Shown here: positions 18,165 through 28,103 of the stretch, in pieces
Position numbering within the stretch: the first letter of the stretch is position 1
How the letters are laid out: the number at the start of each line of letters is the position of its first letter
Assembly (NCBI RefSeq): GCF_030409905.1
Contig: NZ_JAUFQT010000001.1
Location: 3,123,001 to 3,187,000, forward strand
Source of the DNA: Echinicola jeungdonensis
GTDB lineage: Bacteria; Bacteroidota; Bacteroidia; Cytophagales; Cyclobacteriaceae
Length of the DNA: 64,000 nucleotides
Reading direction: 5' to 3'
Program-made: the position numbers and the translations under genes
The notes under the pieces: model-generated
Told to the model about the DNA's origin: nothing
The model's input: the letters and a program-made list of their open reading frames with translations, nothing else
Database searches by the model: none

Positions 18165-18794
18165 ATGCAGGTAAAAGTCTGTGGCATGCGGGAACCTGAA
18201 AATATTCAAACATTGATCCGGGAAGTGGGGCCGGATTTAATGGGGATGATATTTTATCCAAAATCTTCCCGTTATGCCGGAGAAAAAGAAGGGCAGGAAT
18301 TTTCTTCCTTTCCGGTTTCCAAAGTGGGAGTATTTGTCAATGCCAGTTTGGAAGAAGTATTGGGTACGGTTAATGATTATGGGCTTTCCTTTGTCCAGTT
18401 ACATGGGGATGAGGATTTGAAATTTGTAAAAAAACTTCATCAGCAATCCGCAGTTAAAATCATCAAAGTATTTAGGGTCGAGGATCAAGTGAACTGGAAA
18501 TCATTGGAACCATTCGAGCCATATATAGAATACTTTCTTTTTGATACCCAAACTAAAATGTATGGGGGATCAGGGAGGAAATTTGATTGGGCCCTGTTGG
18601 AGCAATACCCTCTTAAAAAGCAGTTTCTGCTCAGTGGCGGGATTGATGAAGATAGCGCTTCCATGATACATGCTTTGGCCAATAAGGTTCCCCAATTGGT
18701 GGGAGTAGATATCAATTCAAAATTTGAAGAATCTCCAGGTTTAAAGGATATCGGAAAAATCAGGCGGTTTGTAGAAGCATTAAGAGAAAATTGA
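18165..18794 (+). CDS. trpF: Phosphoribosylanthranilate isomerase
   Basis: 209 residues from the ATG at 18165, one base after the trpC stop. An upstream in-frame codon exists but would overlap trp[10 protein letters not shown] is the family N-terminus and settles the start. Other motifs: [21 protein letters not shown] and the C-terminal [13 protein letters not shown]. Catalyses the Amadori rearrangement of phosphoribosylanthranilate. Confidence 0.96.
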   Translation: MQVKVCGMREPENIQTLIREVGPDLMGMIFYPKSSRYAGEKEGQEFSSFPVSKVGVFVNASLEEVLGTVNDYGLSFVQLHGDEDLKFVKKLHQQSAVKIIKVFRVEDQVNWKSLEPFEPYIEYFLFDTQTKMYGGSGRKFDWALLEQYPLKKQFLLSGGIDEDSASMIHALANKVPQLVGVDINSKFEESPGLKDIGKIRRFVEALREN

Positions 18795-18805
18795 AAGATA
18801 ATAAA

Positions 18806-19987
18806 ATGAAAATTGAAGTTGATAAAAAAGGGTTTTATGGCAAATTTGGAGGGGCGTATATCCCGGAAATGCTACAACCCAATATAGAGGAACTCCGGGA
18901 CAATTATGAAAAAATCATGGAGTCCGAGGAGTTCAAAAAAGAATTTCATTCCCTTTTACAGGATTATGTAGGCAGGCCTACTCCCTTGTATTATGCCAAG
19001 AGGATGTCTGAAAAGTATGGGGCAAAGATTTACCTGAAAAGAGAAGATTTATGCCACACGGGAGCCCATAAGATCAACAATACAATTGGTCAGATAATCC
19101 TAGCCAAAAAGCTGGGCAAAAAGCGCATCATTGCTGAAACGGGTGCAGGTCAACACGGGGTGGCTACAGCAACTGTTTGTGCATTAATGGGGATGGATTG
19201 CACCGTATATATGGGAGCCGTTGACATGGAACGGCAAAAACCCAATGTGGAGCGTATGCGCATTTTGGGTGCAGAGGTTGTTCCTGCCAATTCTGGTAGC
19301 AAAACCCTGAAGGATGCTACAAATGAAGCATTGAGACAGTGGATCAGCAACCCTGTAGATACTCATTATATAATCGGGTCGGTAGTTGGCCCTCATCCTT
19401 ATCCTGAAATGGTTGCCCGTTTTCAATCGGTGATCAGTGAAGAGATCAAAAAGCAATTAAAAGAAAAAGAAGGGAAAGAAAATCCTGACTTGGTCATTGC
19501 CTGTGTAGGTGGAGGAAGTAATGCCGCAGGAGCGTTTTACCACTACTATAATGAGGAAAGTGTAAGGCTGATAGCTGTAGAAGCTGCTGGTTTGGGGATT
19601 TCTTCAGGGAAATCAGCTGCCACCACCATTTTGGGTAAACCGGGAGTACTTCATGGCAGCAAAACACTTTTGATGCAAACTGAGGATGGGCAGGTAGTAG
19701 AACCTCATTCCATTTCAGCAGGGCTTGATTATCCAGGCATTGGTCCGGTACATGCACATTTGTTTGATGTGGGAAGAGGAGAATTTTTTGCAGTGAAAGA
19801 TGAAGATGCCATGAAAGCAGGGATAGAACTCAGCCGTTTGGAAGGGATAATTCCCGCCATAGAATCTGCCCATGCCTTGGCAGCAGTGAAGGAGGTGAAA
19901 TTCAAATCATCGGATATAATTGTACTGAATCTTTCAGGTAGAGGAGACAAGGATTTGGAAACATATATCAAATGGGGAGGCTATTAA
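18806..19987 (+). CDS. trpB: Tryptophan synthase beta chain
   Basis: 393 residues from ATG 18806. An in-frame TTG at 18791 overlaps the trpF stop and is less likely. PLP lysine lies in HTGAHKINN; the phosphate loop is [20 protein letters not shown] marks the N-terminus. Condenses indole (channelled from TrpA) with serine. Sequence fits the ordinary TrpB1 type that pairs with TrpA. Confidence 0.97.
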   Translation: MKIEVDKKGFYGKFGGAYIPEMLQPNIEELRDNYEKIMESEEFKKEFHSLLQDYVGRPTPLYYAKRMSEKYGAKIYLKREDLCHTGAHKINNTIGQIILAKKLGKKRIIAETGAGQHGVATATVCALMGMDCTVYMGAVDMERQKPNVERMRILGAEVVPANSGSKTLKDATNEALRQWISNPVDTHYIIGSVVGPHPYPEMVARFQSVISEEIKKQLKEKEGKENPDLVIACVGGGSNAAGAFYHYYNEESVRLIAVEAAGLGISSGKSAATTILGKPGVLHGSKTLLMQTEDGQVVEPHSISAGLDYPGIGPVHAHLFDVGRGEFFAVKDEDAMKAGIELSRLEGIIPAIESAHALAAVKEVKFKSSDIIVLNLSGRGDKDLETYIKWGGY

Positions 19988-20057
19988 GCCAGAGGTGAAA
20001 AAAAAGTTGGTTATCAGTCCAAATGGACTTTAAACTAAAATCAGAATGCTTAAACGT

Positions 20058-20834
20058 ATGAACCGAATCGATCAATTATTTGAAAATAAATCAAAAGACA
20101 TTCTTTCCATCTATTTTACTGCTGGTTTTCCCGAATTAGAAGATACCTTGCCTGTTATGCAATCTATTGAAGAAGCAGGTGCCGATATTATTGAAATTGG
20201 GGTACCCTATTCAGACCCAGTTGCTGATGGCCCCACCATCCAGGAGAGCAATATGGTTGCCCTGAAAAATGGAATGAGCCTAAAAAAGCTGTTTGACCAA
20301 TTGGAGGGGTTTAGGGATAAAATTTCCATCCCTGTGGTATTGATGGGGTACTTAAATCCTATCATGCAATATGGGATAGAGGAATTTTGTAAAAAATGCC
20401 AGGAGGTGGGTGTGGATGGATTGATCTTACCCGATCTTCCCATGCAGCAGTATTTGGATGAGTACAAATCCATATTTGACCATTATAATTTGAGAAATAC
20501 TTTCCTGATTTCACCGCAGACCAGCGAAAAAAGGGTGAAGGAAATAGACCAGTATTCGGATGGATTTATCTATATGGTGTCCTCCCACAGTATCACAGGT
20601 GCAAAATCTGGTATTTCTCCGGAACAGGTAGCATATTTTGAAAGGGTGAAAGCCTTGAATTTGTCCAACCCCCGTCTGATTGGGTTTGGGATTTCTGACA
20701 ACTCTACTTTTGCTAAAGCATCTTCTTATAGCAATGGAGCCATCATTGGAAGTGCTTTTATCAAGGTGCTTCATAATTCCAATGATTTGCAAAAAGACAT
20801 TAAAAACTTTATACAAAGCGTAAAACAAGGTTAA
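20058..20834 (+). CDS. trpA: Tryptophan synthase alpha chain
   Basis: 258 residues from ATG 20058 (MNRIDQLF, the usual start); an ATG four codons earlier at 20046 is also possible. Motifs: YFTAGFPELEDT, the catalytic Glu in DIIEIGVPYSDPVADGP, and PDLPMQQ. Splits indole-3-glycerol phosphate to indole. Ends 3 nt before the DAHP synthase gene. Confidence 0.96.
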   Translation: MNRIDQLFENKSKDILSIYFTAGFPELEDTLPVMQSIEEAGADIIEIGVPYSDPVADGPTIQESNMVALKNGMSLKKLFDQLEGFRDKISIPVVLMGYLNPIMQYGIEEFCKKCQEVGVDGLILPDLPMQQYLDEYKSIFDHYNLRNTFLISPQTSEKRVKEIDQYSDGFIYMVSSHSITGAKSGISPEQVAYFERVKALNLSNPRLIGFGISDNSTFAKASSYSNGAIIGSAFIKVLHNSNDLQKDIKNFIQSVKQG

Positions 20835-20837
20835 GCT

Positions 20838-21857
20838 ATGATCATACAAGTAAAGCCTGATATAACAGAATCCCAAAAAGAAAGTTTGATCAAGGAGATC
20901 AATCAAGTGGGATATAAAATCACCGAAGTTATTACCCAGGAGGGAACTTACTTGGTAGGCACAGGAAAGGCGATTTTTGATATTCGCCGTTTTGGGCACC
21001 ATGAGGGTATTCAAGATATTCATATCGTTTCCGATGATTATAAATTGGTATCCAAAAAATGGAAAGTAAAACATACCTCTATTGACCTTGGCGATGGTGT
21101 TTTTATCAAGGAAGGTGATATGGCGATCATGGCTGGACCCTGCTCCATAGAGTCAGAGGATCAGATTTCCAAAGTGATTGACCATTTGAAGGAAAATGAC
21201 ATTAAAATCATGAGGGGAGGGGCTTATAAACCGAGAAGTAGCCCATATTCTTTCAGGGGATTGGGGATAGATGGCCTAAAATTATGGCATAGTCTTGCCG
21301 AAAAAGCAGGCATTAAAATCATTACAGAAGTAATGCAGGTTTCCCAGATTGAGGAGATGTATGACTATGTGGATGTTTTCCAGGTAGGGGCAAGGAATAC
21401 CCAAAACTTTAACCTCCTGGATGAATTGGGTAAGGTGGATAAGCCTGTCATGATTAAAAGAGGGATTTCAGGAACCATAGAGGAATTGCTTCAGTCTGCT
21501 GAATATGTTTTCTCCGGAGGAAATGAAAAATTGATCTTTTGTGAAAGAGGAATCAGGACCTATGAGAAAGCTACCCGAAATACTTTGGATTTGAATGCAG
21601 TTCCTGTATTGAAGGATAAATCCCACTTACCTGTGGTAGTTGATCCTTCACATGGTATTGGGATTAGAAAATTTGTACATCAAATGGCTCTCGCTGGAGT
21701 AATGGCCGGAGCAGATGGGATCATCTATGAAACTCATGAGGTGCCAGAAAAAGCTTATTCCGATGGTCAGCAAACCCTGGATTTTGCCCAAAGCTCTCAG
21801 TTGGCAAGGCAAATCCGGGAAACTTTTGCTCTGAGAAAATCATTTGAATTGCTTTAA
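20838..21857 (+). CDS. aroF: 3-deoxy-7-phosphoheptulonate (DAHP) synthase, type I-beta
   Basis: 339 residues. An N-terminal ACT-like/ferredoxin-like domain (about 1-75) precedes the TIM barrel, as in the Thermotoga type. Motifs: MAGPCSIES, GGAYKPRSSPYSFRGLG, QVGARNTQNF and DPSHGIG. It makes the first shikimate pathway intermediate from PEP and erythrose-4-phosphate. Being last in the trp operon, it ties chorismate supply to tryptophan demand. The N-terminal domain is the usual allosteric site in this type. Confidence 0.94.
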   Translation: MIIQVKPDITESQKESLIKEINQVGYKITEVITQEGTYLVGTGKAIFDIRRFGHHEGIQDIHIVSDDYKLVSKKWKVKHTSIDLGDGVFIKEGDMAIMAGPCSIESEDQISKVIDHLKENDIKIMRGGAYKPRSSPYSFRGLGIDGLKLWHSLAEKAGIKIITEVMQVSQIEEMYDYVDVFQVGARNTQNFNLLDELGKVDKPVMIKRGISGTIEELLQSAEYVFSGGNEKLIFCERGIRTYEKATRNTLDLNAVPVLKDKSHLPVVVDPSHGIGIRKFVHQMALAGVMAGADGIIYETHEVPEKAYSDGQQTLDFAQSSQLARQIRETFALRKSFELL

Positions 21858-21938
21858 AAGAAAATCTTTTGGAAAGGATTTGAATAATTTCCTTATCAAA
21901 GGCTTTTAATATTAATCCTTGGAGTTAAAGAAAAATCC

Positions 21939-21970
21939 AAACCTGGTTCATTTTTGAGTCAGGTTTTTTT
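21939..21970 (+). terminator. Terminator of the trp operon
   Basis: AAACCTG pairs with CAGGTTT around a partly paired loop, followed by a T-run. Separates the trp-aroF operon from the phenylalanine hydroxylase gene. Confidence 0.8.
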
Positions 21971-22033
21971 ATTGGCCTGAACCAGAAATTGGTTTTGCCG
22001 TAAATGATATTGAAAGCTAACTCCTAAAAAGCC

Positions 22034-22831
22034 ATGAAATATAAGGCAGCAGATTGGGTTTTTAAGGACCCCAGGCTCAAAAAAATGAAGCAGGATTACA
22101 GTGCCTATACTAAGGAGGACTTTCAGGTGTGGAAGATCCTTTTTGAAAGGCAAATTGTCAATCTTCCAGGAGCCGCTTCCAAAGCTTATTTGGATGGGAT
22201 GAAAAAGATTAATTTTTCGTCTGACAGGATTGCCAACTTTGAAGAGGTCAATAAGATTTTGGGGGAAACCACCGGATGGGGAATTCAGGTGGTGCCCGGC
22301 CTGATTGATGATGATTTGTTTTTTGGTTTATTGAGAAACAGAAGATTTCCATCTTCCACATGGCTCAGAAAAATGGAACAACTGGATTACCTGGAAGAAC
22401 CGGACATGTTCCATGATTCCTTTGCCCATATGCCCCTTTTGACCAACCAGCATTATGTCGACTTTTTGGAGGATTTGGGGGGTATTGCCCTGAAACATAT
22501 TGAAGACAAATGGGCTGTTGAAATGTTATCCAGGATTTATTGGTTTACCATTGAATTTGGTTTGATCAGGGAAAATGGTGAACTGAGGATTTATGGGGCA
22601 GGTATTTTAAGTTCTGCAGGGGAATCGAAATTTTGCCTTACCGATGAACCGGCACATATCGACTATGACGTCAGAAAGATTATGCGCATGCCCTATTGGA
22701 AGGATAAATTCCAGGATAAATATTATGTCATAGAAAGCTATGAGCAGTTATACCATTCCATACCAGAAATCGAAAGGGTATTGGAGGAGGAACTGGCAAA
22801 TTCATCTATGGGAAAAGGGAAGGAAAAATAA
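22034..22831 (+). CDS. phhA: Phenylalanine 4-monooxygenase (pterin-dependent)
   Basis: 265 residues, the bacterial single-domain size. The non-haem iron ligands are visible as His127 and His132 in MFHDSFAHMPLL and Glu174 in YWFTIEFGL. It hydroxylates phenylalanine to tyrosine with tetrahydrobiopterin and oxygen. No regulatory ACT domain. Placement after the trp-aroF block suggests tyrosine supply rather than catabolism, but that is inference; no pterin dehydratase gene is in the window. Confidence 0.95.
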   Translation: MKYKAADWVFKDPRLKKMKQDYSAYTKEDFQVWKILFERQIVNLPGAASKAYLDGMKKINFSSDRIANFEEVNKILGETTGWGIQVVPGLIDDDLFFGLLRNRRFPSSTWLRKMEQLDYLEEPDMFHDSFAHMPLLTNQHYVDFLEDLGGIALKHIEDKWAVEMLSRIYWFTIEFGLIRENGELRIYGAGILSSAGESKFCLTDEPAHIDYDVRKIMRMPYWKDKFQDKYYVIESYEQLYHSIPEIERVLEEELANSSMGKGKEK

Positions 22832-22927
22832 CAGGATAAAGTGTTTTTACCTCAACAAAGAAAAAATCCTTCCATGCTATTTACCCAAATCCATGCAAGA
22901 TTACCTTCATAAATAGGGAATATTGAT

Positions 22928-22935
22928 TAATTTTG
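22928..22935 (+). promoter_or_regulatory. Possible -7 element before the his genes
   Basis: TAATTTTG fits TAnnTTTG, 118 nt upstream of hisH; no good -33 box was seen. Confidence 0.3.
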
Positions 22936-23052
22936 ATGAGCAGAATTTTAGACCGTCTGCATAACACGATTTTATGTCAAATTCCCAGGACCATGAACCA
23001 GGACCCCAAAAGGGGAATTTCAAAGGCATGGATTCCTTCGTAAAAAAAATAA

Positions 23053-23637
23053 ATGGAAGTAGCGGTTATCAAATACAATGCTGGAAACGTCCAATCGGTA
23101 TTGTATGCAATGGAAAGGTTAGGAGTCAATGCTACCCTGACAGATGATGTGGAGCAAATAAAAAAAGCCGATAAAGTAATTTTTCCAGGACAAGGAGAGG
23201 CCAAATCGGCCATGAAATATTTAAGGGAAAGAAAGTTGGACCAACTTATCAAAGAGTTAAAACAGCCATTTTTTGGAATTTGTCTGGGGCAACAATTGCT
23301 TTGTGAATATTCTGAAGAAAATGATACCGAATGTCTGGGTATTTTCCCCATTCAGGTCAAAAAATTCCCTCCTTTGGATAAGGTGCCCCATGTAGGCTGG
23401 AACAACCTGGAAAACCTCAGGTCGCCGCTACTGGAGGGGCTGGATGACAGTGCTTATGTTTACTATGTTCATAGTTATTATGCAGAAGTCGATCCAAAAT
23501 ATACCATAGCCAGTACTCATTATTTGGAGGATTTCAGTGCCTTATTGCACAAAGATAATTATTACGCCATGCAGGCTCACCCGGAAAAAAGCAGTGTTTC
23601 GGGAGAAAAAATATTGACCAACTTCTTGAATTTATAA
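23053..23637 (+). CDS. hisH: Imidazole glycerol phosphate synthase subunit HisH
   Basis: 194 residues, class I glutamine amidotransferase. The nucleophile Cys is in FGICLGQQLL and the catalytic His-Glu in AMQAHPEKS; PGQGEAKSAM is the HisH oxyanion-region motif. It feeds ammonia to HisF. First of four close his genes (hisH-A-F-IE); the remaining histidine genes are not in the window. Confidence 0.96.
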   Translation: MEVAVIKYNAGNVQSVLYAMERLGVNATLTDDVEQIKKADKVIFPGQGEAKSAMKYLRERKLDQLIKELKQPFFGICLGQQLLCEYSEENDTECLGIFPIQVKKFPPLDKVPHVGWNNLENLRSPLLEGLDDSAYVYYVHSYYAEVDPKYTIASTHYLEDFSALLHKDNYYAMQAHPEKSSVSGEKILTNFLNL

Positions 23638-23640
23638 TCC

Positions 23641-24357
23641 ATGGAAATCATTCCTGCAATTGACATCATTGGTGGAAAATGTGTACGCCTCACCCAAGGC
23701 GATTACGACCAGAAAAAAGAATATGCAGACAATCCCCTGGAAATTGCCAAGCAATTTGAACAGGCTGGGATCCGTCGTTTGCATTTGGTAGACCTGGATG
23801 GGGCAAAAGCAAAGACCATCGTCAATAAGGCTGTTTTGGAAAACATTACCTCTAATACCAGGTTGAAAGTGGACTTTGGGGGAGGAGTCCAGTCTGATGA
23901 AACCATCCAAATGGCATTTGAAGCAGGAGCTTCCCAGGTGACCGGGGGAAGTATTGCGGTCAAAAATCCCAGGCTCTTTGAAAGTTGGATCAAGGACCAT
24001 GGTCCGGAAAAAATTATCCTTGGCGCAGATGCTAAAAACCGTAAAATCGCAATTAGTGGATGGGAAGAAACCACAGAAGCAGATGTAATCGATTTTATTA
24101 AAAATTATCATGCAAAAGGCATTCGCTATGTAATATGCACTGATGTGGCTAAGGATGGGTTACTGCAGGGGCCTTCCATCGAACTTTATAAAGAGATTCT
24201 CCAAGAAATTCCGGGGATCAAATTGATTGCGAGCGGTGGAGTTTCACAAGTAAAAGATTTAGAAGATCTGGAAAAAGCAGGGGTTTATGGAACGATTTTG
24301 GGTAAGGCGTTTTATGAAGGTAGAGTGACCTTGGAGCAAATGGCTGCTTTTGTATAA
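23641..24357 (+). CDS. hisA: Phosphoribosylformimino-AICAR ribotide isomerase
   Basis: 238 residues, beta-alpha barrel. Starts 3 nt after hisH. Motifs: IPAIDIIGGKCVRLTQGDY with the catalytic Asp, VDFGGGVQ, and ICTDVAKDGLLQGPS with the second catalytic Asp. Performs the Amadori rearrangement in histidine synthesis. Sequence is HisA rather than the bifunctional PriA, because trpF is present separately. Confidence 0.96.
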   Translation: MEIIPAIDIIGGKCVRLTQGDYDQKKEYADNPLEIAKQFEQAGIRRLHLVDLDGAKAKTIVNKAVLENITSNTRLKVDFGGGVQSDETIQMAFEAGASQVTGGSIAVKNPRLFESWIKDHGPEKIILGADAKNRKIAISGWEETTEADVIDFIKNYHAKGIRYVICTDVAKDGLLQGPSIELYKEILQEIPGIKLIASGGVSQVKDLEDLEKAGVYGTILGKAFYEGRVTLEQMAAFV

Positions 24358-24409
24358 AAGATCAATGATTTAAAAAGAGCCAGGGTTATACCTGGTAAAT
24401 GATAAGAAT

Positions 24410-25165
24410 ATGCTGACCAAAAGAATTATCCCTTGTTTGGATATCAAGGAAGGTAGAACAGTAAAAGGTGTTAACTTTGTGGATCTAAGAGATGCCGGGG
24501 ATCCCGTTGAACTGGCAAAGATTTATTCTGATGAAGGGGCAGATGAATTGGTTTTTCTGGATATCACAGCTACGGTTGATAAAAGAAAAACCCTGGTGGA
24601 CCTGGTCACAAGGGTGGCCAAAACCATCAATATCCCTTTTACAGTTGGAGGGGGAATTTCCACGGTTGAGGATGTCAAAGTTTTGCTCAATGCGGGTGCT
24701 GACAAAATCAGTATCAACTCTGCAGCGGTTAAAAGGCCGGAGGTTATCAATGAGATGGCCGCAGAATTTGGTAGTCAATGTATCGTGGTAGCAATAGATA
24801 CCCGGAGCGTGGATGGGGTAGATTTTGTCCATACCCATGGTGGCCGTATGCCTACCCTGATCAAAACCCAGGGATGGGCCAAGGAGGTTGCTGAAAGAGG
24901 AGCAGGGGAAATTCTATTGACTTCCATGGACCATGATGGTACTAAAGCAGGTTTTGCCAATGATCTTACCAGCGAAATTTCTTCTGAACTCAGTATTCCG
25001 GTAATTGCTTCTGGCGGAGCAGGAAATATGATCCATTTCAAGGATGTATTTACAGCCGGAAAGGCGGATGCAGCCTTGGCAGCAAGTATTTTTCACTTCA
25101 AGGAAATAGCGATTCCGGATTTAAAAGGTTATTTGGATAAAGAAGGGGTAAGCACACGAGTTTAA
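24410..25165 (+). CDS. hisF: Imidazole glycerol phosphate synthase subunit HisF
   Basis: 251 residues, the cyclase barrel partner of HisH. Motifs: [39 protein letters not shown] and [13 protein letters not shown], including both catalytic Asp residues. Forms IGP and AICAR, linking histidine and purine metabolism. Confidence 0.97.
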   Translation: MLTKRIIPCLDIKEGRTVKGVNFVDLRDAGDPVELAKIYSDEGADELVFLDITATVDKRKTLVDLVTRVAKTINIPFTVGGGISTVEDVKVLLNAGADKISINSAAVKRPEVINEMAAEFGSQCIVVAIDTRSVDGVDFVHTHGGRMPTLIKTQGWAKEVAERGAGEILLTSMDHDGTKAGFANDLTSEISSELSIPVIASGGAGNMIHFKDVFTAGKADAALAASIFHFKEIAIPDLKGYLDKEGVSTRV

Positions 25166-25218
25166 AATTTTAATAAATAGTAATCCCCGTGATGAAGGGA
25201 ATTGGATGAAATTAAGGA

Positions 25219-25824
25219 ATGAAAAATTTGAATATTGATTTTGAAAAAGTAAATGGCCTTGTCCCAGCCATCATTCAAGATGCCAACACCAATAAAGTAT
25301 TGATGCTTGGGTATATGAATGAGGAAGCCCTTGAAAAAACCCGAAAAACTGGCAAGGTGACTTTTTATAGCAGAACCAAACAAAGACTTTGGACAAAGGG
25401 AGAGACCTCTGAAAACTTTTTGATGTTAAAAGATATTAAGGTAGACTGTGACCAGGATACACTTTTGGTTTATGTAGAGCCAGTTGGCCCGGTTTGTCAC
25501 AAGGGGACTGACACCTGTTTTGCTGAGGAAAATAAATCCAAAACGGCCTTCATTGACCATTTGCGTGGAATCATCAAGGACAGAAAAAATAATCCATCGG
25601 ACAAATCCTACACTACCTCTCTTTTTGCCAAAGGGATCAATAAGATAGCTCAAAAGGTAGGGGAGGAAGCCGTAGAAATTGTCATTGAGGCAAAAGATGA
25701 AAATAAAGACCTCTTCATGGGTGAGGCTGCTGATTTACTTTTCCATTACTTGGTATTGCTTGAAGCAAAGGGCTATGAATTGGATGAGGTAATGGGTGTG
25801 TTGATCAAAAGACATAATAAATAA
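25219..25824 (+). CDS. hisI: Bifunctional phosphoribosyl-AMP cyclohydrolase / phosphoribosyl-ATP pyrophosphatase
   Basis: 201 residues. The N-terminal PRA-CH (HisI) domain has VLMLGYMNEEAL, SRTKQRLWTKGETSEN and the zinc-binding CHKGTDTCF; the C-terminal PRA-PH (HisE) domain has QKVGEEAVEIVIEA and EAADLLFHYLVLL. The fused HisIE form performs steps two and three of histidine synthesis. Last of the cluster, followed by a strong terminator. Confidence 0.96.
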   Translation: MKNLNIDFEKVNGLVPAIIQDANTNKVLMLGYMNEEALEKTRKTGKVTFYSRTKQRLWTKGETSENFLMLKDIKVDCDQDTLLVYVEPVGPVCHKGTDTCFAEENKSKTAFIDHLRGIIKDRKNNPSDKSYTTSLFAKGINKIAQKVGEEAVEIVIEAKDENKDLFMGEAADLLFHYLVLLEAKGYELDEVMGVLIKRHNK

Positions 25825-25880
25825 TCGAATTAAGTTGCAAGATGGTTTCAATTAACTAGAAATTCCTGTTTCCATCATTC

Positions 25881-25922
25881 AACAATAAAAAGGCCTGTGT
25901 CCAAACAGGCCTTTTTATTGTT
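25881..25922. terminator. Bidirectional terminator between hisIE and S41 protease genes
   Basis: A perfect 18-bp inverted repeat with core AAAAAGGCCTGT / ACAGGCCTTTTT and a 6-nt loop, with T-runs on both strands, placed between convergent genes. Confidence 0.92.
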
Positions 25923-25973
25923 TTTAAAGAAAAACTATTGTGTCTTACCTTCCTATTGGGTTCTAATTATTTT

Positions 25974-27311
25974 TCAATAAACAGGAAACTCTTTTTTTAG
26001 CCCTTCAAAGTCATCAATCATATTCCAGGAAGGGGTAACCACCTTTCTTCTTTCTTCGGCAGGGAAGCTTCCTTGGAGAATATAGTTCAAAGCAGCCTCC
26101 AGTCTAGGCTCTCCTTGCTCTCCCCAGTTTTTGGAAAAGTCATCCCCAATAGAGAAGTCCACTGGGAAACCCTCATAATATTCTGCATTTCCATTGGCAT
26201 TGGCAGTAGCGAAGGTAATAGGAACCAGTTCCAAATCGTTTTCTGCTAGGGTCCGGTAATAGGTAGAAAGCGGAAATGCCCCAACAGGTTTCCCGTAGGT
26301 GTTTTCCCCAATTAGAATTACATCCAGATATGGGGTGAGGCAATTAATCACAAGTTCACTGGAGGAGGCAGACCCTCTGGAAGTGATAAAAATGATTCTT
26401 TCCAGTTCCAGGTTTCCTTTTTTATCAAACGTTTTGGATTCATTGAATTTGGCTTTGTCCACGTTCAACTGATTGGTGTACATGATTTTTCCATCCCCAT
26501 GTGAAGGTACCAGGTAATTTAATATTTGTTCGGCAACAGCTACCGAACCTCCTCCGTTATACCGAAGATCGATTATCAGTTCATCAATGGATTGAGATTC
26601 AAAATATTGGAGGGAATTATCTACTTCGAGGCTTTTAGTAGGGGAAATTCCTGCTGTTGCTTTAAAGCTGTTGTACGCCCAGTACCCCACTTTATTACCG
26701 GATAAATCGATGATGTCCTGGTAAAGCACTGAATTGGACTGGTAGGGTGCTTTTGTGTTATTTCTGGTTGTGGTGCTGCCATCCGGTAATAAAAAGGTGA
26801 AGGAATTACTGATTCCACTTTCCGAAGGGCCCAATTCAAAATTATAGCCTTGTTCGGTTTTGTAGTTGGAAATGGGTTGACCATTGATTTTCAGAATTTC
26901 CCATCCCCGCTGCCAACCATCTTGACCAGCCGGAGAATCTTCGTATACAAAAGTCAAAAATAAATTTTCATTCTCATCCAAGCTCCAACCAAATCCATGC
27001 CCTATATTTTGGCCGGTAAAAGCCCGGGCAAAGGCCTCTTGAGTAGTTATATAAGACCATCTATCCAGAGGTTCATAACGCAACTGGTCCAGGAGTCCTT
27101 CATAATCATCATATAATTCGGGGTTTACAGAAGCAGGTAATCGTTCGTTCCAATAATACCATTCCTTCATGGATTGGTAAATGGTGGATTTGACCTTTTT
27201 TTCTATATGAACAGGGTCTTCTATATCCTCTTGGCAGCCTAAATAAAAAAACAGGGAAGGCAAAAAGACCACTAGGCTTAGAAGTCTGGGAAAATTAATC
27301 TTTATGTCCAT
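25974..27311 (-). CDS. S41 family C-terminal-processing-type protease lipoprotein
   Basis: 445 residues. Lipobox FYLGC (Cys26). An N-terminal helical segment (KEWYYWNERLP), a PDZ-like region (about 110-190, with SPAGQDGWQRGWEILKING) and an S41 catalytic domain. The serine lies in RGSASSSE, the lysine in ENTYGKPVG. DLRYNGGGSVAVAEQIL is the family oxyanion strand. Likely cleaves unknown protein substrates in the periplasm or at the surface. Monocistronic and divergent from the TetR gene. Confidence 0.93.
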   Translation of the reverse strand: MDIKINFPRLLSLVVFLPSLFFYLGCQEDIEDPVHIEKKVKSTIYQSMKEWYYWNERLPASVNPELYDDYEGLLDQLRYEPLDRWSYITTQEAFARAFTGQNIGHGFGWSLDENENLFLTFVYEDSPAGQDGWQRGWEILKINGQPISNYKTEQGYNFELGPSESGISNSFTFLLPDGSTTTRNNTKAPYQSNSVLYQDIIDLSGNKVGYWAYNSFKATAGISPTKSLEVDNSLQYFESQSIDELIIDLRYNGGGSVAVAEQILNYLVPSHGDGKIMYTNQLNVDKAKFNESKTFDKKGNLELERIIFITSRGSASSSELVINCLTPYLDVILIGENTYGKPVGAFPLSTYYRTLAENDLELVPITFATANANGNAEYYEGFPVDFSIGDDFSKNWGEQGEPRLEAALNYILQGSFPAEERRKVVTPSWNMIDDFEGLKKEFPVY

Positions 27312-27369
27312 TAAATTTTCTTGTTTGAAGTAAAGTTAAATATTTTCTAACTGAATTTTTTCAGATAAT

Positions 27370-27418
27370 ACTCTTTCTGATCAAACCTCATGGCCTGGTT
27401 ACTTGTTATAGAAAGAGT
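27370..27418. promoter_or_regulatory. Inverted repeat upstream of TetR-like gene (possible operator)
   Basis: Perfect 9-bp arms ACTCTTTCT (27370-27378) and AGAAAGAGT (27410-27418), with AACC/GGTT nested inside. It ends just before the regulator gene. Wide spacing makes either a long operator pair or an RNA hairpin possible. Confidence 0.35.
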
Positions 27419-27426
27419 AAAACAAA

Positions 27427-28098
27427 ATGACTATGGAAAAAACAGCAGTCAAAAAAACAACAAAGATAGACAAAAGGAAAAAAATTCTTGATGGGTATAA
27501 GCATCATGTATTGGAACATGGGAGAGAACCTGTTTCAGTATTTAAGTTCTCGAAGGATATAAGCATTAAAGAAACAGATTTTTATGCCCATTTTGCTTCC
27601 TTTGGAGCCATTAAAAGTGCCGTATGGCAACAAATTTTTTCGGATACGGTGCATGGAATTGAATCCGACAATGTATACCAGGAATACAATAGCAGGGAAA
27701 AACTATTGGCTTTTTTCTTTACCTGGATCGAGGAACTGAAAAAAAATCGAAGTTATTTGTTAGCCTTATATGAGGATAAAATCGATTTGAAAAACCTTAT
27801 GCCAAAAGAGATGCAGGGGTTCAAAAAGGATTTTAAGGAATTTGTCAATGACATTTTGGATGAAGGTAAGGATCGGGAGGAAATAGTAAAAAGACCCTAT
27901 ATCAGTGAAAGGTACGATGAGGCCCTTTGGCTGGAAGTGATGTTTATTTTCAGATATTGGATTCAGGATGAATCTGAAAGCTTTGAGAAAACCGATGAAG
28001 CCATAGAAAAATCCGTAAACCTTGCCTTTGACCTAATGGGGAAAAGTGCCCTGGATACTTTTGTGGATTTTGCCAAATTCCTTTACCAATCTAAATAG
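27427..28098 (+). CDS. TetR-family transcriptional regulator
   Basis: 223 residues. The N-terminal helix-turn-helix region (about 15-60, KILDGYKHHVLEHGREPVSVFKFSKDIS up to TDFYAHFASFGAIKSAVW, shortened here in parts) matches TetR geometry. The C-terminal helical domain (FFTWIEELKKNRSYLLALY) is the ligand or dimer module. The stop is 5 nt before the ABC1 kinase gene, so the pair form one operon and the regulator probably responds to the kinase pathway. A basic N-terminal tail of about 14 residues precedes the HTH. Confidence 0.83.
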   Translation: MTMEKTAVKKTTKIDKRKKILDGYKHHVLEHGREPVSVFKFSKDISIKETDFYAHFASFGAIKSAVWQQIFSDTVHGIESDNVYQEYNSREKLLAFFFTWIEELKKNRSYLLALYEDKIDLKNLMPKEMQGFKKDFKEFVNDILDEGKDREEIVKRPYISERYDEALWLEVMFIFRYWIQDESESFEKTDEAIEKSVNLAFDLMGKSALDTFVDFAKFLYQSK

Positions 28099-28103
28099 AA
28101 TCC

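Noticed and set aside
20511..21074. 187-codon minus-strand ORF
   Set aside because: Antisense across trpA and the DAHP synthase gene, both clearly real.
22832..23052. Search for a His-rich leader peptide before hisH
   Set aside because: Reading frames there contain no run of His codons and no terminator hairpin, unlike the trp leader.
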